DNA of 64,000 nt from Monocercomonoides exilis. Lineage: Eukaryota; Preaxostyla; Oxymonadida; Polymastigidae. Location of the stretch: positions 1,780,501 to 1,844,500 of the forward strand of contig LSRY02000011.1 of assembly GCA_001643675.2 (NCBI GenBank), given 5' to 3'. The notes under the pieces are model-generated. The model was given only the letters and a program-made list of their open reading frames with translations, was not told the DNA's origin and made no database searches. Every line of letters begins with the position of its first letter. Positions within the stretch are counted from its first letter, which is position 1. Shown here piece after piece: positions 21,307-32,800 of this stretch. A program made the position numbers and the translations under genes.

Positions 21307-22380
21307 TTATTCCTGTTCGCATCCTTCCTCAGATGCCATTTCTGCCTGTGCCTCGGAATCAAACAAAGACTCCGAGGAGGACAATGAAGTGGATGACGAT
21401 GAGGAGGCAGATGAAGAGGCAGAGGCAGATCGTGCTGCATGTTCAGCCGCAGCGCTTGTCCCTTCTCTTTCTCCTGAACATCCTCCCCAATGTCTGCGGC
21501 GCATGAATGGGCATCCCATCTCTCTTCCTCTCCCTCGTCCTCTTCTTCCCCATCCCATTTCTGTGTCGCAATGGCGATGATGATGGTGGAAATGATGATG
21601 CTCTGGCTCAGCACTGCACTTGTGCATCCAATGCCCTCTGCAGCGTGCCTCTGGCTCTCCACACTTCCCCTTCATCATCCAGCGCCTGTTCTCTCCTCTG
21701 CAGCAGCCCCGGTGGAAATGGTGGCCATGGCTCATCCCGCACTTTTCTGCGTCTCCTGCTCCCGTTTCTGCCTTTCTTGCTGATTCGCTTCGGCACGGCT
21801 CGCATTTCCCCAGCTCTGAGCAGCCTCTGAGATTCCTCATCCTCTGCCACATCATTGCTCTCCGCATCCTTTCCATTCTTCTTCTGCAGCAGTGCCTTCT
21901 GTGTCTCTCAATGCATCTTTCGCCTCTTTTCCAACTTTTGTCACTTTCGCTCTCTGACTCTCCAAAACCCATTCGCTCCATCTTTGCTTCGTTGTATCGC
22001 TTCATCATCCATCTCTTTTCCCAAATTGCCCTTCGTCTTTCACATCGCTTCCGCTTCCACTCATCGCATGCGCACTCCGTCTGCTTGTCTTTCTGCTCTT
22101 CTGCTTCTTTCTGCTCTTTTTGAGCTGCAGCAACTTTCACAAACAGCTTCAAAGGCTTCTTATCGCCTCTCCAGGCCAGCCCCACTGCCAGCTCTTCTGT
22201 GCTCCCAACGCTGACAAAGTCCTGCTCCTCGTCAACGTATCCGACTGACAATTTCTCTGCCTCGCCAATCCCATACAGCCCTCGAACTTTGTTTTCAAGC
22301 GCCTCAAATGTCACTTGCTCCAGCGCAAAGCACCGGATCTCCATGGTCCTAACAAATACTGTCTTAATCATGTGTGTCAT
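21307..22380 (-). CDS. PB1-domain protein with Cys/His-rich C-terminal region
   Basis: A single-exon frame of 357 aa from ATG 22380, which is the first ATG in frame; an earlier start would need a non-ATG codon. Residues about 4-85 fit a PB1 fold: KTVFVRTMEIRCFALEQVTF, then the acidic OPCA-like motif YVDEEQDFVSVGSTEELAVG, then a closing strand (LKLFVKVAA). PB1 domains pair with other PB1 domains to build signalling or autophagy scaffolds (p62, NBR1, PKC/Par6). The remainder is extremely rich in Arg, Cys, His and Met (CCRRRMERMRR, HHHFHHHHRHC) with many CxxC-like pairs. That could bind metal, but no ZZ, RING or kinase domain is recognisable. The tail is poly-Ser followed by acidic residues. G+C is clearly higher than in the spacers. 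The partner is unknown. The gene diverges from the zinc-finger gene at 23233. Confidence 0.6.
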   Translation of the reverse strand: MTHMIKTVFVRTMEIRCFALEQVTFEALENKVRGLYGIGEAEKLSVGYVDEEQDFVSVGSTEELAVGLAWRGDKKPLKLFVKVAAAQKEQKEAEEQKDKQTECACDEWKRKRCERRRAIWEKRWMMKRYNEAKMERMGFGESESESDKSWKRGERCIERHRRHCCRRRMERMRRAMMWQRMRNLRGCSELGKCEPCRSESARKAETGAGDAEKCGMSHGHHFHRGCCRGENRRWMMKGKCGEPEARCRGHWMHKCSAEPEHHHFHHHHRHCDTEMGWGRRGRGRGREMGCPFMRRRHWGGCSGEREGTSAAAEHAARSASASSSASSSSSTSLSSSESLFDSEAQAEMASEEGCEQE

Positions 22381-23232
22381 TTCTGCTTTTGCGAATTCTT
22401 GTTTCTTCGACAAATGCTCAAAATATTATGAAAACCATATCTTCCTCAAAACATCTTCAAAACAGCTCTTTCCCAGCATCACTCGGATCATTTTTGGAAT
22501 CCACTAAAATACATTGTTTTGTGATTGATCTCGGTTAAAGACATTCCATCGCCAAAAAATCATTCCAAAATACTTTTCTTTCCTCGCTGTTCTTTTCGCG
22601 TCAAGTCCGATTCGATATATTCCCAATATTCAGTAAGACGCTTCATTTTACTGTGCAAATCATTCAAAAGAGTCGTGCTCAGGGCGTGTGTTAAACGAAA
22701 ATCGCATTTACAAATATTTTCTCTCGATAACTTTATTAAGGGCAAAAATTCAAATAAAAAAGTGACAATTGAATATGGATTTTTTTCATGATTATTAAAA
22801 TGTTAATTTTTAATATCACAAATAATACAAAAAAAATCCCGAATAATCCTATTTGATATTGAAAGCAAAAGATATTAACTTTGTTTTCCTCACAAAAATT
22901 GAAATTGAATGGATTAGCAAATTCTCTCAATCCTTTTCCTTGAAATATTTCAATAGAGTATTTTGTGAAGTTTGGTTAAAATATTTGTTTTCTCTAATTC
23001 ATGCCCTAAATTATTTTGTGATATTTTTTCGTGTGACTTTTGAGCTTCTGTGCAAGTGTTTTGAAGTCAGTAATTGATGGACGATGCTGAACATGTATGT
23101 GAATATTTTATTATTTTGCGTTGCTGTTATTTATCTTGTGCTTGCCTTTGAACATCACAAATAATCTGATTTTTCAATTATTTTCTTTGTTGATTTGCTA
23201 CGATGCATTTATGCTTGATTTTGCGATAACGC
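22381..23232. other. Divergent intergenic region
   Basis: About 850 bp, very AT-rich, lying between the divergently transcribed PB1 gene (minus) and zinc-finger gene (plus). It should contain both promoters. I find no gene, tRNA-like element or strong repeat. Confidence 0.5.
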
Positions 23233-25477
23233 ATGAACATTAGTCAAGCCGTGCAAGAGCTGCTTCATAAATTGCCCCAAGAGCAGCACGAGATTCTTGG
23301 CGAGCTTGGAGCGATTGCTTGGGAAGGTGTGAGTGCTCGAATGTTCGAAAATTAAACTGTGTGCCCATTGAAGATATTGGTGACAACGAAAGCCATTTGA
23401 ACAATGTGAAGTTAATTCGCTACATCATGGAGTCGCTGGCGGCTTCTGCTGACGAATCAATAAAAGTTTGGTTGTTTTTTAATAATTTATATTTTCTTTT
23501 GTTGAACATGGCATATCACTTTTTTTGTTCGTTTGAAAGGTGAAAACGTTAATCCTCCTGATATTGATTGCGTATTCGCAAAGCAAAGATCGCATGCTGT
23601 TTCTTGTTCAAACAGCGCTCGCTTCCGTCCAAGATTTCATGTTGGTATGAATTGTGTTGGAAATGTTTTTTTATCATGGCTGTCGATGAGAAGTCAAGCA
23701 ATTCAGACATTTCTCAAGAGACAATAAAAGGATTTGTGTTTGTGCATTATTTTGAGCCAGCAAAAAGCGAGTGATTCTTTTTCATTTGGTGTGTTTTAGG
23801 CACTTGATGGGTGCTGTCGCACAAAAACAGCAACAAATTGCTCCGATTCAGCAGAAGGCAGCAGGCATCCAAGGGGAAGGGAATGTGCTGCAGGGAAAGA
23901 GAGACGAGCAACAAGCAAAGACAAGAGCGTATTCGCTTCTTTTCAATCAGCCGATGAATGCAACAATCACATATGTTGCAGACGTGCTGAGCTCGCCCAC
24001 GTCTCCTGATGACCTCAAGCTGGCAGCACTGGAGCTGGCTTCGTTTCTTGCGAAAAATGGAGCTCCTGCCGAGGTGCTGGCTTGTCTTGAGAAGAAAGTT
24101 GAGGCGATTGCGAGAAACAGCAGCGAAAGCGAAAAAATTCTGGAAAAGGCGACTTTTATTCTGGTGAGCCGCTTCAAAAGGAACATTGCAGAAAAAGAGC
24201 TGAATGGCACAGCCGGAGCTGTTAGCTGCAATGCAAAGGAACAAGAGGCGAAAAGCGATGAAAGCAATCCTCAATTGAATAAGCCAAGCATTGTCCATCA
24301 TCAGTCGCATCCAAAGAATCAAAATAATCCCCAAGCAAAATTCACTCCAACTTCATCAAATCCGATTGTGCGCCCATCCTCCAAAGCAACAAAAACCTTC
24401 ACGCATTTCTGCCCTGCTGCAGCAACCACTTCCTCTTTTATTCCTTTTTCACCTGAAAACACACAACCACAATCATCTTTGCATCATCCTCAAGGTTTGT
24501 TTTCTTCTTCACTCGCACCGCCATTGCCACAACCTCTTTGTTGCCAGCCGCACTCTTCTGATTCACTCGCAAAAGCCTGTCAAAATGGAACTGGCTCAAA
24601 TGCACCGACAGTCGCCCCAAAGAAATGTGTGAGTCCAGATGCATCGCCAACTTTTGCTCCCTTTCCGCCACAAGAATATTCGATGCCTGCTCTTCGCACC
24701 AGCAACGAGACAAAAGACAAATCAGTGTTTCCTGTGCTGCCTGGAAGCAAAGTCGGTCATGTGCCGTTTTGTGGAGTTCCTGTTGTTCCTTCTTCTGGCT
24801 ATTCGTCTTCTTTTTCGAATAGTCGCTCCCCTCTGCCAAATGAAAGCACTTTTGCTGTGAAGCCATTTTTCCCGGTTTATTCTCCTGCGCCTGCACCAAC
24901 AGAGATGCTTCCGAAGCCAGTCGAGAAAAAAGTGAATGCAGCAAAGGCAGACCAGCACACTTCAAAAGCAAGCCATTTTGCGGAAGTTGATGAGCTGCTT
25001 TCCAACCTCAAGAGAAAACAGCACCAACACACGCCAAGCGCAGACAATGCTCCAAAGCAAACATTTGTGTTTTCAAAGGCTCCGTCCGATGTGAAAAAGA
25101 AAGCTGAAGAGAAGATTGAAGCCAAGCCTTCCTCGGCAAATCCACTTTTGAAGATTCCAGGGAACGCATTGATTGCATCGGGTGAAGGAGACATGGCCAT
25201 GCAGATGTTGGGGGCGTGTCTGCTTGACTACCAGCAAGTTGGGCTTGACCGCTTTTATGCTCTGAAGCTGGGCATAGAAACAAACAGGCGGTGCGAATTG
25301 TGTGGGATGAGTGTGTCGCCAGGCAGAGCCAACGAGCACATTCAGCTGCACTCAGACGCCGATGACTTTGACGAGCCGCGCATTCGATGCCCCGTCTGCA
25401 GCAGAAACGTACCGAAAGCAGAGTACAAAAAACACTCTGCGTTCCATCATCCAACTGTCCGAGTCGTTGTTCAGTGA
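23233..25477 (+). CDS. Zinc-finger protein with helical N-terminus; weak PCF11-like resemblance
   Basis: Four exons join in frame: 23233-23326, 23374-23465, 23540-23640 and 23800-25477, giving 654 aa. Introns are 47, 74 and 159 nt with donors GTGTGA, GTTTGG and GTTGGT. The first about 200 residues are predicted helical (KLIRYIMESLAAS, FLVQTALASVQDFMHLMGAV, LKLAALELASFLAKNGAPAE). A long Pro/Ser/Gln-rich linker follows. The C-terminus has two Cys/His clusters: RRCELCGMSVSPGRANEHIQ with LH, then RIRCPVCSRNVPKAEYKKH. The preceding helix plus CELCGM-x-HI-x-LH resembles the C-terminal finger of the mRNA 3'-end processing factor PCF11 (RC-x2-CG-x-H-x3-H). A clear CTD-interaction domain is not evident at the N-terminus, so PCF11 is only a candidate. 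It could be another nuclear zinc-finger protein. The stop is TGA. Confidence 0.5.
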
Positions 25478-26481
25478 ACTCTCAGAAAGAGAAATTGCTT
25501 TTCGTTCCTTGTTATTATATTTTGTGGATAGTTTCTTTTAGCTTAATTTTTGTGTTTTTTTCTTCCTTTTTCTTTTTTATTTCCAACTGAAGCAAGTATT
25601 TTTAAATATTCTCTTCAGTGAAATGATAGCGAAATATAATGGTATGAAATTATCCAGTTGCTTCGATTATATTGATAATAATTGTCTTTCAGAAAAAATA
25701 AATAAACTTGTTTTGTGACAAAGAAGTAATTTCTTTTTTCATAAAAATATTTCAAATGTCAAATTTTTTTCTCAACATATCTTGAGTGCGAACGGTTTTA
25801 ATATTTTGAAAATACAAAAAGTTAAATTACAAGGAAACTCAATATTTGAGATGAGAACAGTTAAAACTGAAAAGCTAATGTTTATACTCTTGGACAAAAA
25901 CTCTTTGAATTAAAAAAGAACTTTCAAAATGCTTTTGAAAATTGACAAATAAATAAAATGAAGTCTTTGAGGTTATTTTTTTTAAAAATGAAGATTTTTT
26001 ACTCAAAAATTATATCACATAAATCAAATATTTCTATTTATGTGTGAAAAGAAATTTAACAAAAAAACGAGTTGGAAAAGTGTGAACTAAACAGTTTCAA
26101 TGAAGGTGAAAATACAAACAATGAAGCTAAATGCAACTTTTGAATGGGTGTAAATCCTTATTTATGTGGAAATGGCAACAATTCTCATAAATAATTTTTG
26201 AATAGAAAAACAAAGCAAAAAAATTGACGGAAAAAAGAAACACAAAAAGTCTAACTCCATCTGATCATTTGCCATCTTGTCAAAAAAGAATTTAAAGAAT
26301 CTGATAGAATAACCAAAAACAGAGAAATTTCTAAAGATGATTCAAAAATACACAAACTTTCTAATAAATAAAAAAACAAATAAAAATACTAGAACTACAA
26401 GTATGTTTATAAAATCTCAAAAACAAGATCTCTTCAAAGTTCGAAAATAACATTTCTTGAGGGTAAATCTGATTATAATTA
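25478..26481. other. AT-rich spacer between convergent genes
   Basis: About 1 kb separating the 3' ends of the zinc-finger gene (plus) and the SLC44-like gene (minus). It is very AT-rich with many short A and T runs. No coding potential or repeat structure was recognised. Confidence 0.5.
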
Positions 26482-28797
26482 TTAAGGCAAAAATTTGCTG
26501 TAATGTTGATTAGCATTTCCATTTTGACTGTACAAGGGAACATTCTCTGCTGGTAGTTGGCGTGGTGCTTGCACAGTATGTGCAGCTTGAGGATACATAG
26601 GCGAGCGCAACGGCTGTTGGGGAACGGCATTTGTGTTCATGTTAGCTGGAAATGCCTGCTGTTGGTAATAAAGCGGAGGATATGGCTGTGGTCCAACTCT
26701 AGTCCCCATTTGAACTGGAGCAAATCCAGTTGCAGAATGTTCTTAAAAAAAAAAGAAAGAAAGAAAAAATTAATGATGAATATGATTTACTCACATAAAA
26801 TTGAATGATAAGAAATGTTTGACAAACGTGTGTTTGAAAGAGGAGGAGAAAGAGAAGCCGGAGCGACTGGATTCGTCGGCGGAGCAGCGAAATAAGCCAA
26901 ATTAAAGTTTTTGTTACTCTCTTTGAATTTGGCTCCCATTAAATAGCCAAGGCGATACGCAGAGTTCATGTAAACTTTTAATGAATTTGGTGCAAAAGGA
27001 GCATAGTCTCCTAATTGTTGGTGAGTAATCGACATTTCATTGTCCAACAAAAAGCATATAAACATGCTATGCGCAGAGAATGAGTAGGTATCAATGATTG
27101 TCTCCACAACAAATAAACATATCAAAAAGGACAAAATCATTGTTATCCACCACGTTGGCGAGGGACTCCAGCTGTTATACACAAACAGCGTGCCCAGCCA
27201 ATCCGGGCGACAGGCAAACACAATTACAACTGCACAAATTAAGAGTATAAGCAGCTCGCTTAATGTAAATGCAAAGCTGATTGTTTTTGTAAACACGACA
27301 GAACTCAACAGATTTCTGAGCAACACAAAAAGAGACTGACGTGCAGAAGTCCAGAAGGGCTGGCCTTTTAAAGCAATTATAATATATGCCCGAGAAGTTA
27401 CAAACTCAAAAATATCTTTAAAGCACGAAGAAATACATTCCAAGCATGCACATAATAATTGCAAAACTCCGTTAGAATTATGTCTTCCTGCAGATCGAGC
27501 AATTGATGCCACTGCGTTAACAATAGTGCTAAATGTAATTATTCCGCTTCCAAACGCAACAGATCCAAGGTGATATCGAATTATTCGCTTTATCGTACTC
27601 AGAATGGTGAATCGAGGCAGGTCCTTCTTTTTGTCCCTGGAAAAGTACCATGAGCCAATTGTGCCCCCAATTGTCATCTGATTCACTCCAAACAGGAACA
27701 GCTGAACCCACAAATACCAGCAAGATATCACTATAATGCATATAACCCCAAAAGGAGAAGCATCAAGCGTCCATGTTGTGTTCACTGGTCTTTGAGGAAA
27801 TGTACTGATTAGTGAAAAGATCCCTATTAAAATCGCACCAAAAACAACTATTTCCACAAGTGAAAAGCAACAAGTAGTCAAAGGAAGGCACGGCATAGAA
27901 CGAATTGCTTTTCCTGTCTCGGTGACTAACTGGCATGTCATCTCAATTCTATGCTTCATATTCTTTGCAGTACAAGAAAGTATAATTCCAAAAGTCAATA
28001 TTGCCAAACTCCAAATTGTTCCAATATACACAAATCCACGACCTGTCACAATTCTTTTTGAAGAAATTATAATTGTAGTAACAAATGAAGCAACGCTGAG
28101 TCCAAAAACCAAAAATATAACAATAAAAATGCTTGCCCATATGCATTTTCTTGCGCAAAATGTCATAAATAGTATCCAAGCTGAGCATATTGCAATGGAG
28201 AAGCCTGTTGCTAAAATTAACACCCATTTTTCTTTAAAGTATGAAAAGTATGTTATAGGGTTATCACTTTTTGCAGCTGTTGCGTAATGTGCACCCATAC
28301 AAATGTTATTTTCTGTGTGGAATGTTGAATTTTGGAAAGAAAAACATCTCCCTGAATCGGAATGGCAATCAAAAGGCGAATTCACAATTTTTGGATTTTC
28401 ATTTTCGCAGATGCAATAATGTGTTGCATTCGGACAAAATGCAACACACCAAGGAAGTATATTTTTTGTTTCATTTGTGAAAAATAGGAAAGGCTTGTTT
28501 TTGTTGGGTCCTTTTTCTCTTCCGCAATTATTTCCACTTTATCCAATTTTTTATATTAATCATAATAAAGATGTTATTCGAAATAAAAAAAATCAATAAA
28601 TCCAAACTCTCTATCAACTGGATATTTAAACTTCTCAAAGTCACAGCACACAACGCCGTAAATAAATGCTCCAACAGCCAAAATTGCAACAATACAAAAT
28701 GCAGCAAGGCACCCGATATCATTACATTTTTGTCGCGTCAAAGTGAGATCAAGTCTGTTTTCTCTTATTGGCAATTTTGATTCTTTTTGTCCATAAT
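26482..28797 (-). CDS. Choline transporter-like protein (SLC44/CTL family), 5' end unresolved
   Basis: Three exons join in frame: 28797-28608, 28536-26828 and 26741-26482, about 719 residues. A small first exon supplying the start codon and one leftover base must lie upstream of 28797 and could not be fixed. Introns are 71 and 86 nt with donors GTTTGG and GTTTGT. The order of features matches CTL proteins: RQKCNDIGCLAAF entering the first membrane helix; a large Cys-rich extracellular loop (NNCGREKGPNKNKPFLFF, CPNATHYCIC); a multi-pass core; and the hallmark IRYHLGSVAFGS, then AYIIIALKGQPFWTSARQS. About ten membrane helices can be seen. CTL proteins move choline or ethanolamine across membranes. 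The last exon adds a Pro/Gln/Tyr-rich cytoplasmic tail (PQPYPPLYYQQQAF) of roughly 85 residues. The stop is TAA. Confidence 0.8.
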
Positions 28798-28899
28798 CTA
28801 CAGGAAAAATGTGACAAAAAAATAATAATTTGATTTGATTTTCAATAAATGCACGCCATTGTAAAGCATAGCCAAATGAAACATCTTTCAAAAAGTCTT

Positions 28900-29801
28900 A
28901 AAAACAAGATCAATTTGCATATAACAAATATAAAATGTTAAAATTTCAAAATAATCGATAGGAGAGATATTTTATGATATATCCTATGAAGAGAAATAGA
29001 AGCGAGCACATATTTTGTGCTAATACATCATTGTTGATTGTCAATTTTGAAAAAAAAAAATGTGAAAACGATATTTCTTTCTCTTTATGGAAATTAATGA
29101 GAAAAAAACCATTCCAAAAAAGAAATTCCTGCAATAATCACTTAATGCATGATTTGCATGTGAAACAACTTTCAACTTTCAATTAAACTGTGGTTTTTAT
29201 CAAAGATATTATTCATTAAACATATCTTGAATTCAAAGAGAAACAAATGAATTTTCCATTTCACGTTCACTCAAAATATGAAATAATTGGAAAAGTCATT
29301 TTTTTATTCAAACAGAAAAAACTATCAGCATTTTTGTAAGGTGTTTCCATTTGCTTATCTCTTCAACAATCAACATTATTTTTTTTTTTTTGTCAATGAT
29401 CAATTTTCATTAATTATTCTGTTTTTGAATTATTTGATATCTCCATTCTTTTGAAATCTTTCTTGTGATAAGCTAAAGCATGAATAACAATTCACAACTT
29501 AAGTTTTTCATTTTTAATCGTTTTTCCAAAAAAAACCATATTTTTGATCTTTTGTTGGTGATTAAAAAATTAAAATGTTCTAACATTTGAACAAAGAACA
29601 AATTAACAGAAAAAAGGTGATTTATATATTTCACTCAAATAACTCTGTTTATCCTTGCAACAAAAATTTTTTCGATATTTCGCGCAATAAATACTTGAAA
29701 GTCCATTTTTTCGCTCAACTGTTTAACCTTTCAAATATTTTATTCAAATCTTCAAACTTATGGAAAAGAATAAATGAAGACAAATTTTGATGTATCAAAG
29801 T
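28900..29801. other. AT-rich spacer upstream of the SLC44-like gene
   Basis: About 900 bp lying between the 5' side of the SLC44-like gene and the 3' end of the second beta-helix gene (both minus). It should include the SLC44 promoter and possibly its missing first exon. No further gene was seen. Confidence 0.45.
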
Positions 29802-32800
29802 TCAATTCAGAAATTTCAATAATTGAATCACTTCTTCCAATTTTGGTCTGCTATCTGGCTCATCTGCCCACATCTGCTCCATCAATTCAACCATTTCTTC
29901 GTCAATCCCTTCTGTCAGCTGTCGCACTCCATCACTCATCATTTTTTGTGCTTTTTCTGCCTCACACTCGCTCAATGGCACATCCCCTGTTGTCATTTCA
30001 TGGAGAATCAGTCCAAGTGAAAAAACAGCAGCCTTTTCCATATCCTCTTCTCCAACTCTAGCTTCAGGAGCCTTCCATCGCTTCATTTCCTCTTTCTGCT
30101 TCTCTTCCTCCAATTCCTCTGTCATAACAAATATTTCATTATTTCCTTCTTCAACAAAGATTGAATATGGGCACAACTGCCTCACCATCATTTCCACTCT
30201 TTCATCATTAACCGAAATCAAATGCTCAAACAGCTCTGCAACTGCTATAACCACCTCTTTCCCATCGACAACATCCATCGCTCTTGTTCCCAGCGTGAAA
30301 TTACCTTGCACTGAATGAATCACTGAATGCAATGTTTTGATGTTCTTTTTCTCCTTTTCTTGAAATGGCTTCTTTGCTGATATTACATTGAGTGGATGAG
30401 ATTGAGGTACGAATGAAACAGAAGCATTCTCGGAAAACTGTATTGGAGATTCCAAATCTGGCAGATCATTTTCATTTTGAATGTCATCGGTCATTAAAGG
30501 AGGCTCTGGAAGATCTTCTTCATCGTTTTCAATGAGAAACGGAATTTGGCTTGTCATCCCTTCAAGCAACGTCGATGGCATTTCACTCATCTCAATGTTT
30601 CCTCCATTCTCTCCTCTTCTCCTCTCGATATTCCCCAATATCTGCTCGTTTTCTGATCTTTCTTTTTCTACATTCTTTTCCAATTCCTTCAATTTCTTTC
30701 TCAGGAGCGCAACAACAACAATCACAAATAACAGAATCATTACAATAACAATACATCCAATAAAGGCAATAACGCCCCATTCAATTTGTTCCTCTCCTTT
30801 TGACATTATTTCATCCCCCTTTGGTTCAGTCTCATTTTTGTTCTTCAGAACGAATGAATTTGTTGATAAGGGAGATTCTGTATTTCCAAACAAAATACAC
30901 ACGCTCACTTCAATTTCATTTCCACAACCGCTGATTGTATCTTTTGCCACGCTCCCTTCGACTTCTCTTTCTGACAAGAATCCATTTGAATCAAAATCAA
31001 AATTTTCAATCTCTTTCTCTTCTCCCTTTCTCTTCACAACTGCGAATGACAGATTGCACGGAATAAGAAGCAATCCTTTAAATTTCAGCTTCATTCTATC
31101 TGTCTCTTCTTTTGCTTCTACTCTTTCCAACACAGGAATGAAAAATGATGAATCTCTCTCTGAAACAATCCCTTTAAAGCTGCACACATTATTCAGCATC
31201 CAAAGTGATGTATTTCTTTCCAATCCATCTCCTCCTTTCAAACTCATCACATTCAATGTTCCTGAATCAGAGCAGATGATATTTCTTCTCAATGATGGAT
31301 ATCCTTCAATTGATGGACTATTGTTTGAGAAATTCCCTGCTTCAATTATCGCATTTCCTCCACTCATTGTTATTCCACCTTCCGGTGAATTCGAGATTGT
31401 TGTATCTTTCATCATCACAGAACTCTTCACAACAGCCACAAGAGATCCATTCCACATGCAGGCATCGCTCATTCCTTCGTTTCTTTTCCATCCTTCATCT
31501 TTGGTGGAAGAACTTCCATCAAACACACACGAATCGAAAGAAGCATTTGAACAGCAGTTGAAGGAGGCGATTGCCCCCTTCATTGGCTAAGAAGTGCAAT
31601 TCACAGTTGAGCAGTTTTGCAGATGGACTGGATATCTGCTTAAAAAGCAGTCAAATATGCTTGCTGTTTTTGATTCAACACTTGATGCACATGTGATGTT
31701 GCTGAATGATGCTTGTATTATGCTGCACAATTCATCGTTTCCTTCTGTCAAATCATTCTGCTGAGAAGTGCAACACACAACATCACCATCGCAGAGCTTG
31801 ATGTTTTCAACAAACAATTCCTTGACAATCACCTGCCCATCCAATGAATCCACCAGAATGGCATGCTTTTTGATTGTTGATTTGATGAGTTTCATCTTTT
31901 CAATCGACAAACTCGAATGAGCTGGAGCAATGACTGTTTCAGCCTCCACAGATGAGCAAGTCAACGACGAAACAGAGACATTCGATGAAGAGGCTGTGAT
32001 CATTCCTTTCCCCCACGACGAATTGTCGATTTCCACATCAATCATATTTGCACTTGCCTGATTTGCCACAACCAATGAAGAATCTGAAGAAACAGCCTTG
32101 ATCTGTATCTGGCTGATATGAGTGCTTGCTGATGGACTCAGAAGAAGAATATCATTGTGGATGTTGAGCGAATCAAACACCACTTTTTGTATTTCCAACT
32201 GTCCTGCTGAAACGACAAAAAGGGTCTGGCTGAGCACCATCGCTTCTGAACTTCCTGTGAATGTGCATGACATGATTGAGGTAGCTCCATTCTGTTCGTT
32301 GAACACTGACAGATGCGACGAGGCATATTCTTCAGAAAAGAGAAAATCCATCTTCTCGAAAGACACACTCCCCACGCACTCCATTAATCCCAAATACTTT
32401 GTTTCACTTGCTGTTGCGCTCTTCAACAGCACACAGCAGTAGCTGTTCAATGAAAAGCTCTTCACAACCACATCTCTGAATTCCGCTTCTTCAGACACTG
32501 CTGTCTCTTTTTCTGCAATCACTTGACTGTAGATCGAAGGGATCACATGCAGCACCCCATACGACAGCGAACGGCATAGCGAGAACACACTTCCACATGA
32601 CTTCGCATCAGCAGCGCCTGACGCAATTCCATTCACAAATATCAGCTCGCTCTGATACATCACAACCATGGGGATGATGTCAACATCGTGTGATGGAAGT
32701 GCTGCATCCACGCCCCATATCGAGTTGTGTCTGTTGAATGGGGGCTCTCTGAAATCCAAAAGGAAGTGGCGCTCGCTGATCTGACTGGACAAGTTGTCGC

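Noticed and set aside
21389-22214. Several plus-strand frames opposite the PB1 gene
   Set aside because: They are antisense shadows of a G+C-rich coding region; only the minus frame has a recognisable domain.
31584-31589. In-frame TAG as a splice acceptor or recoded codon in the second beta-helix gene
   Set aside because: The closest GT upstream would leave an intron of about 18 nt, and the paralog is intronless. The nearby frameshift makes a nonsense mutation simpler.
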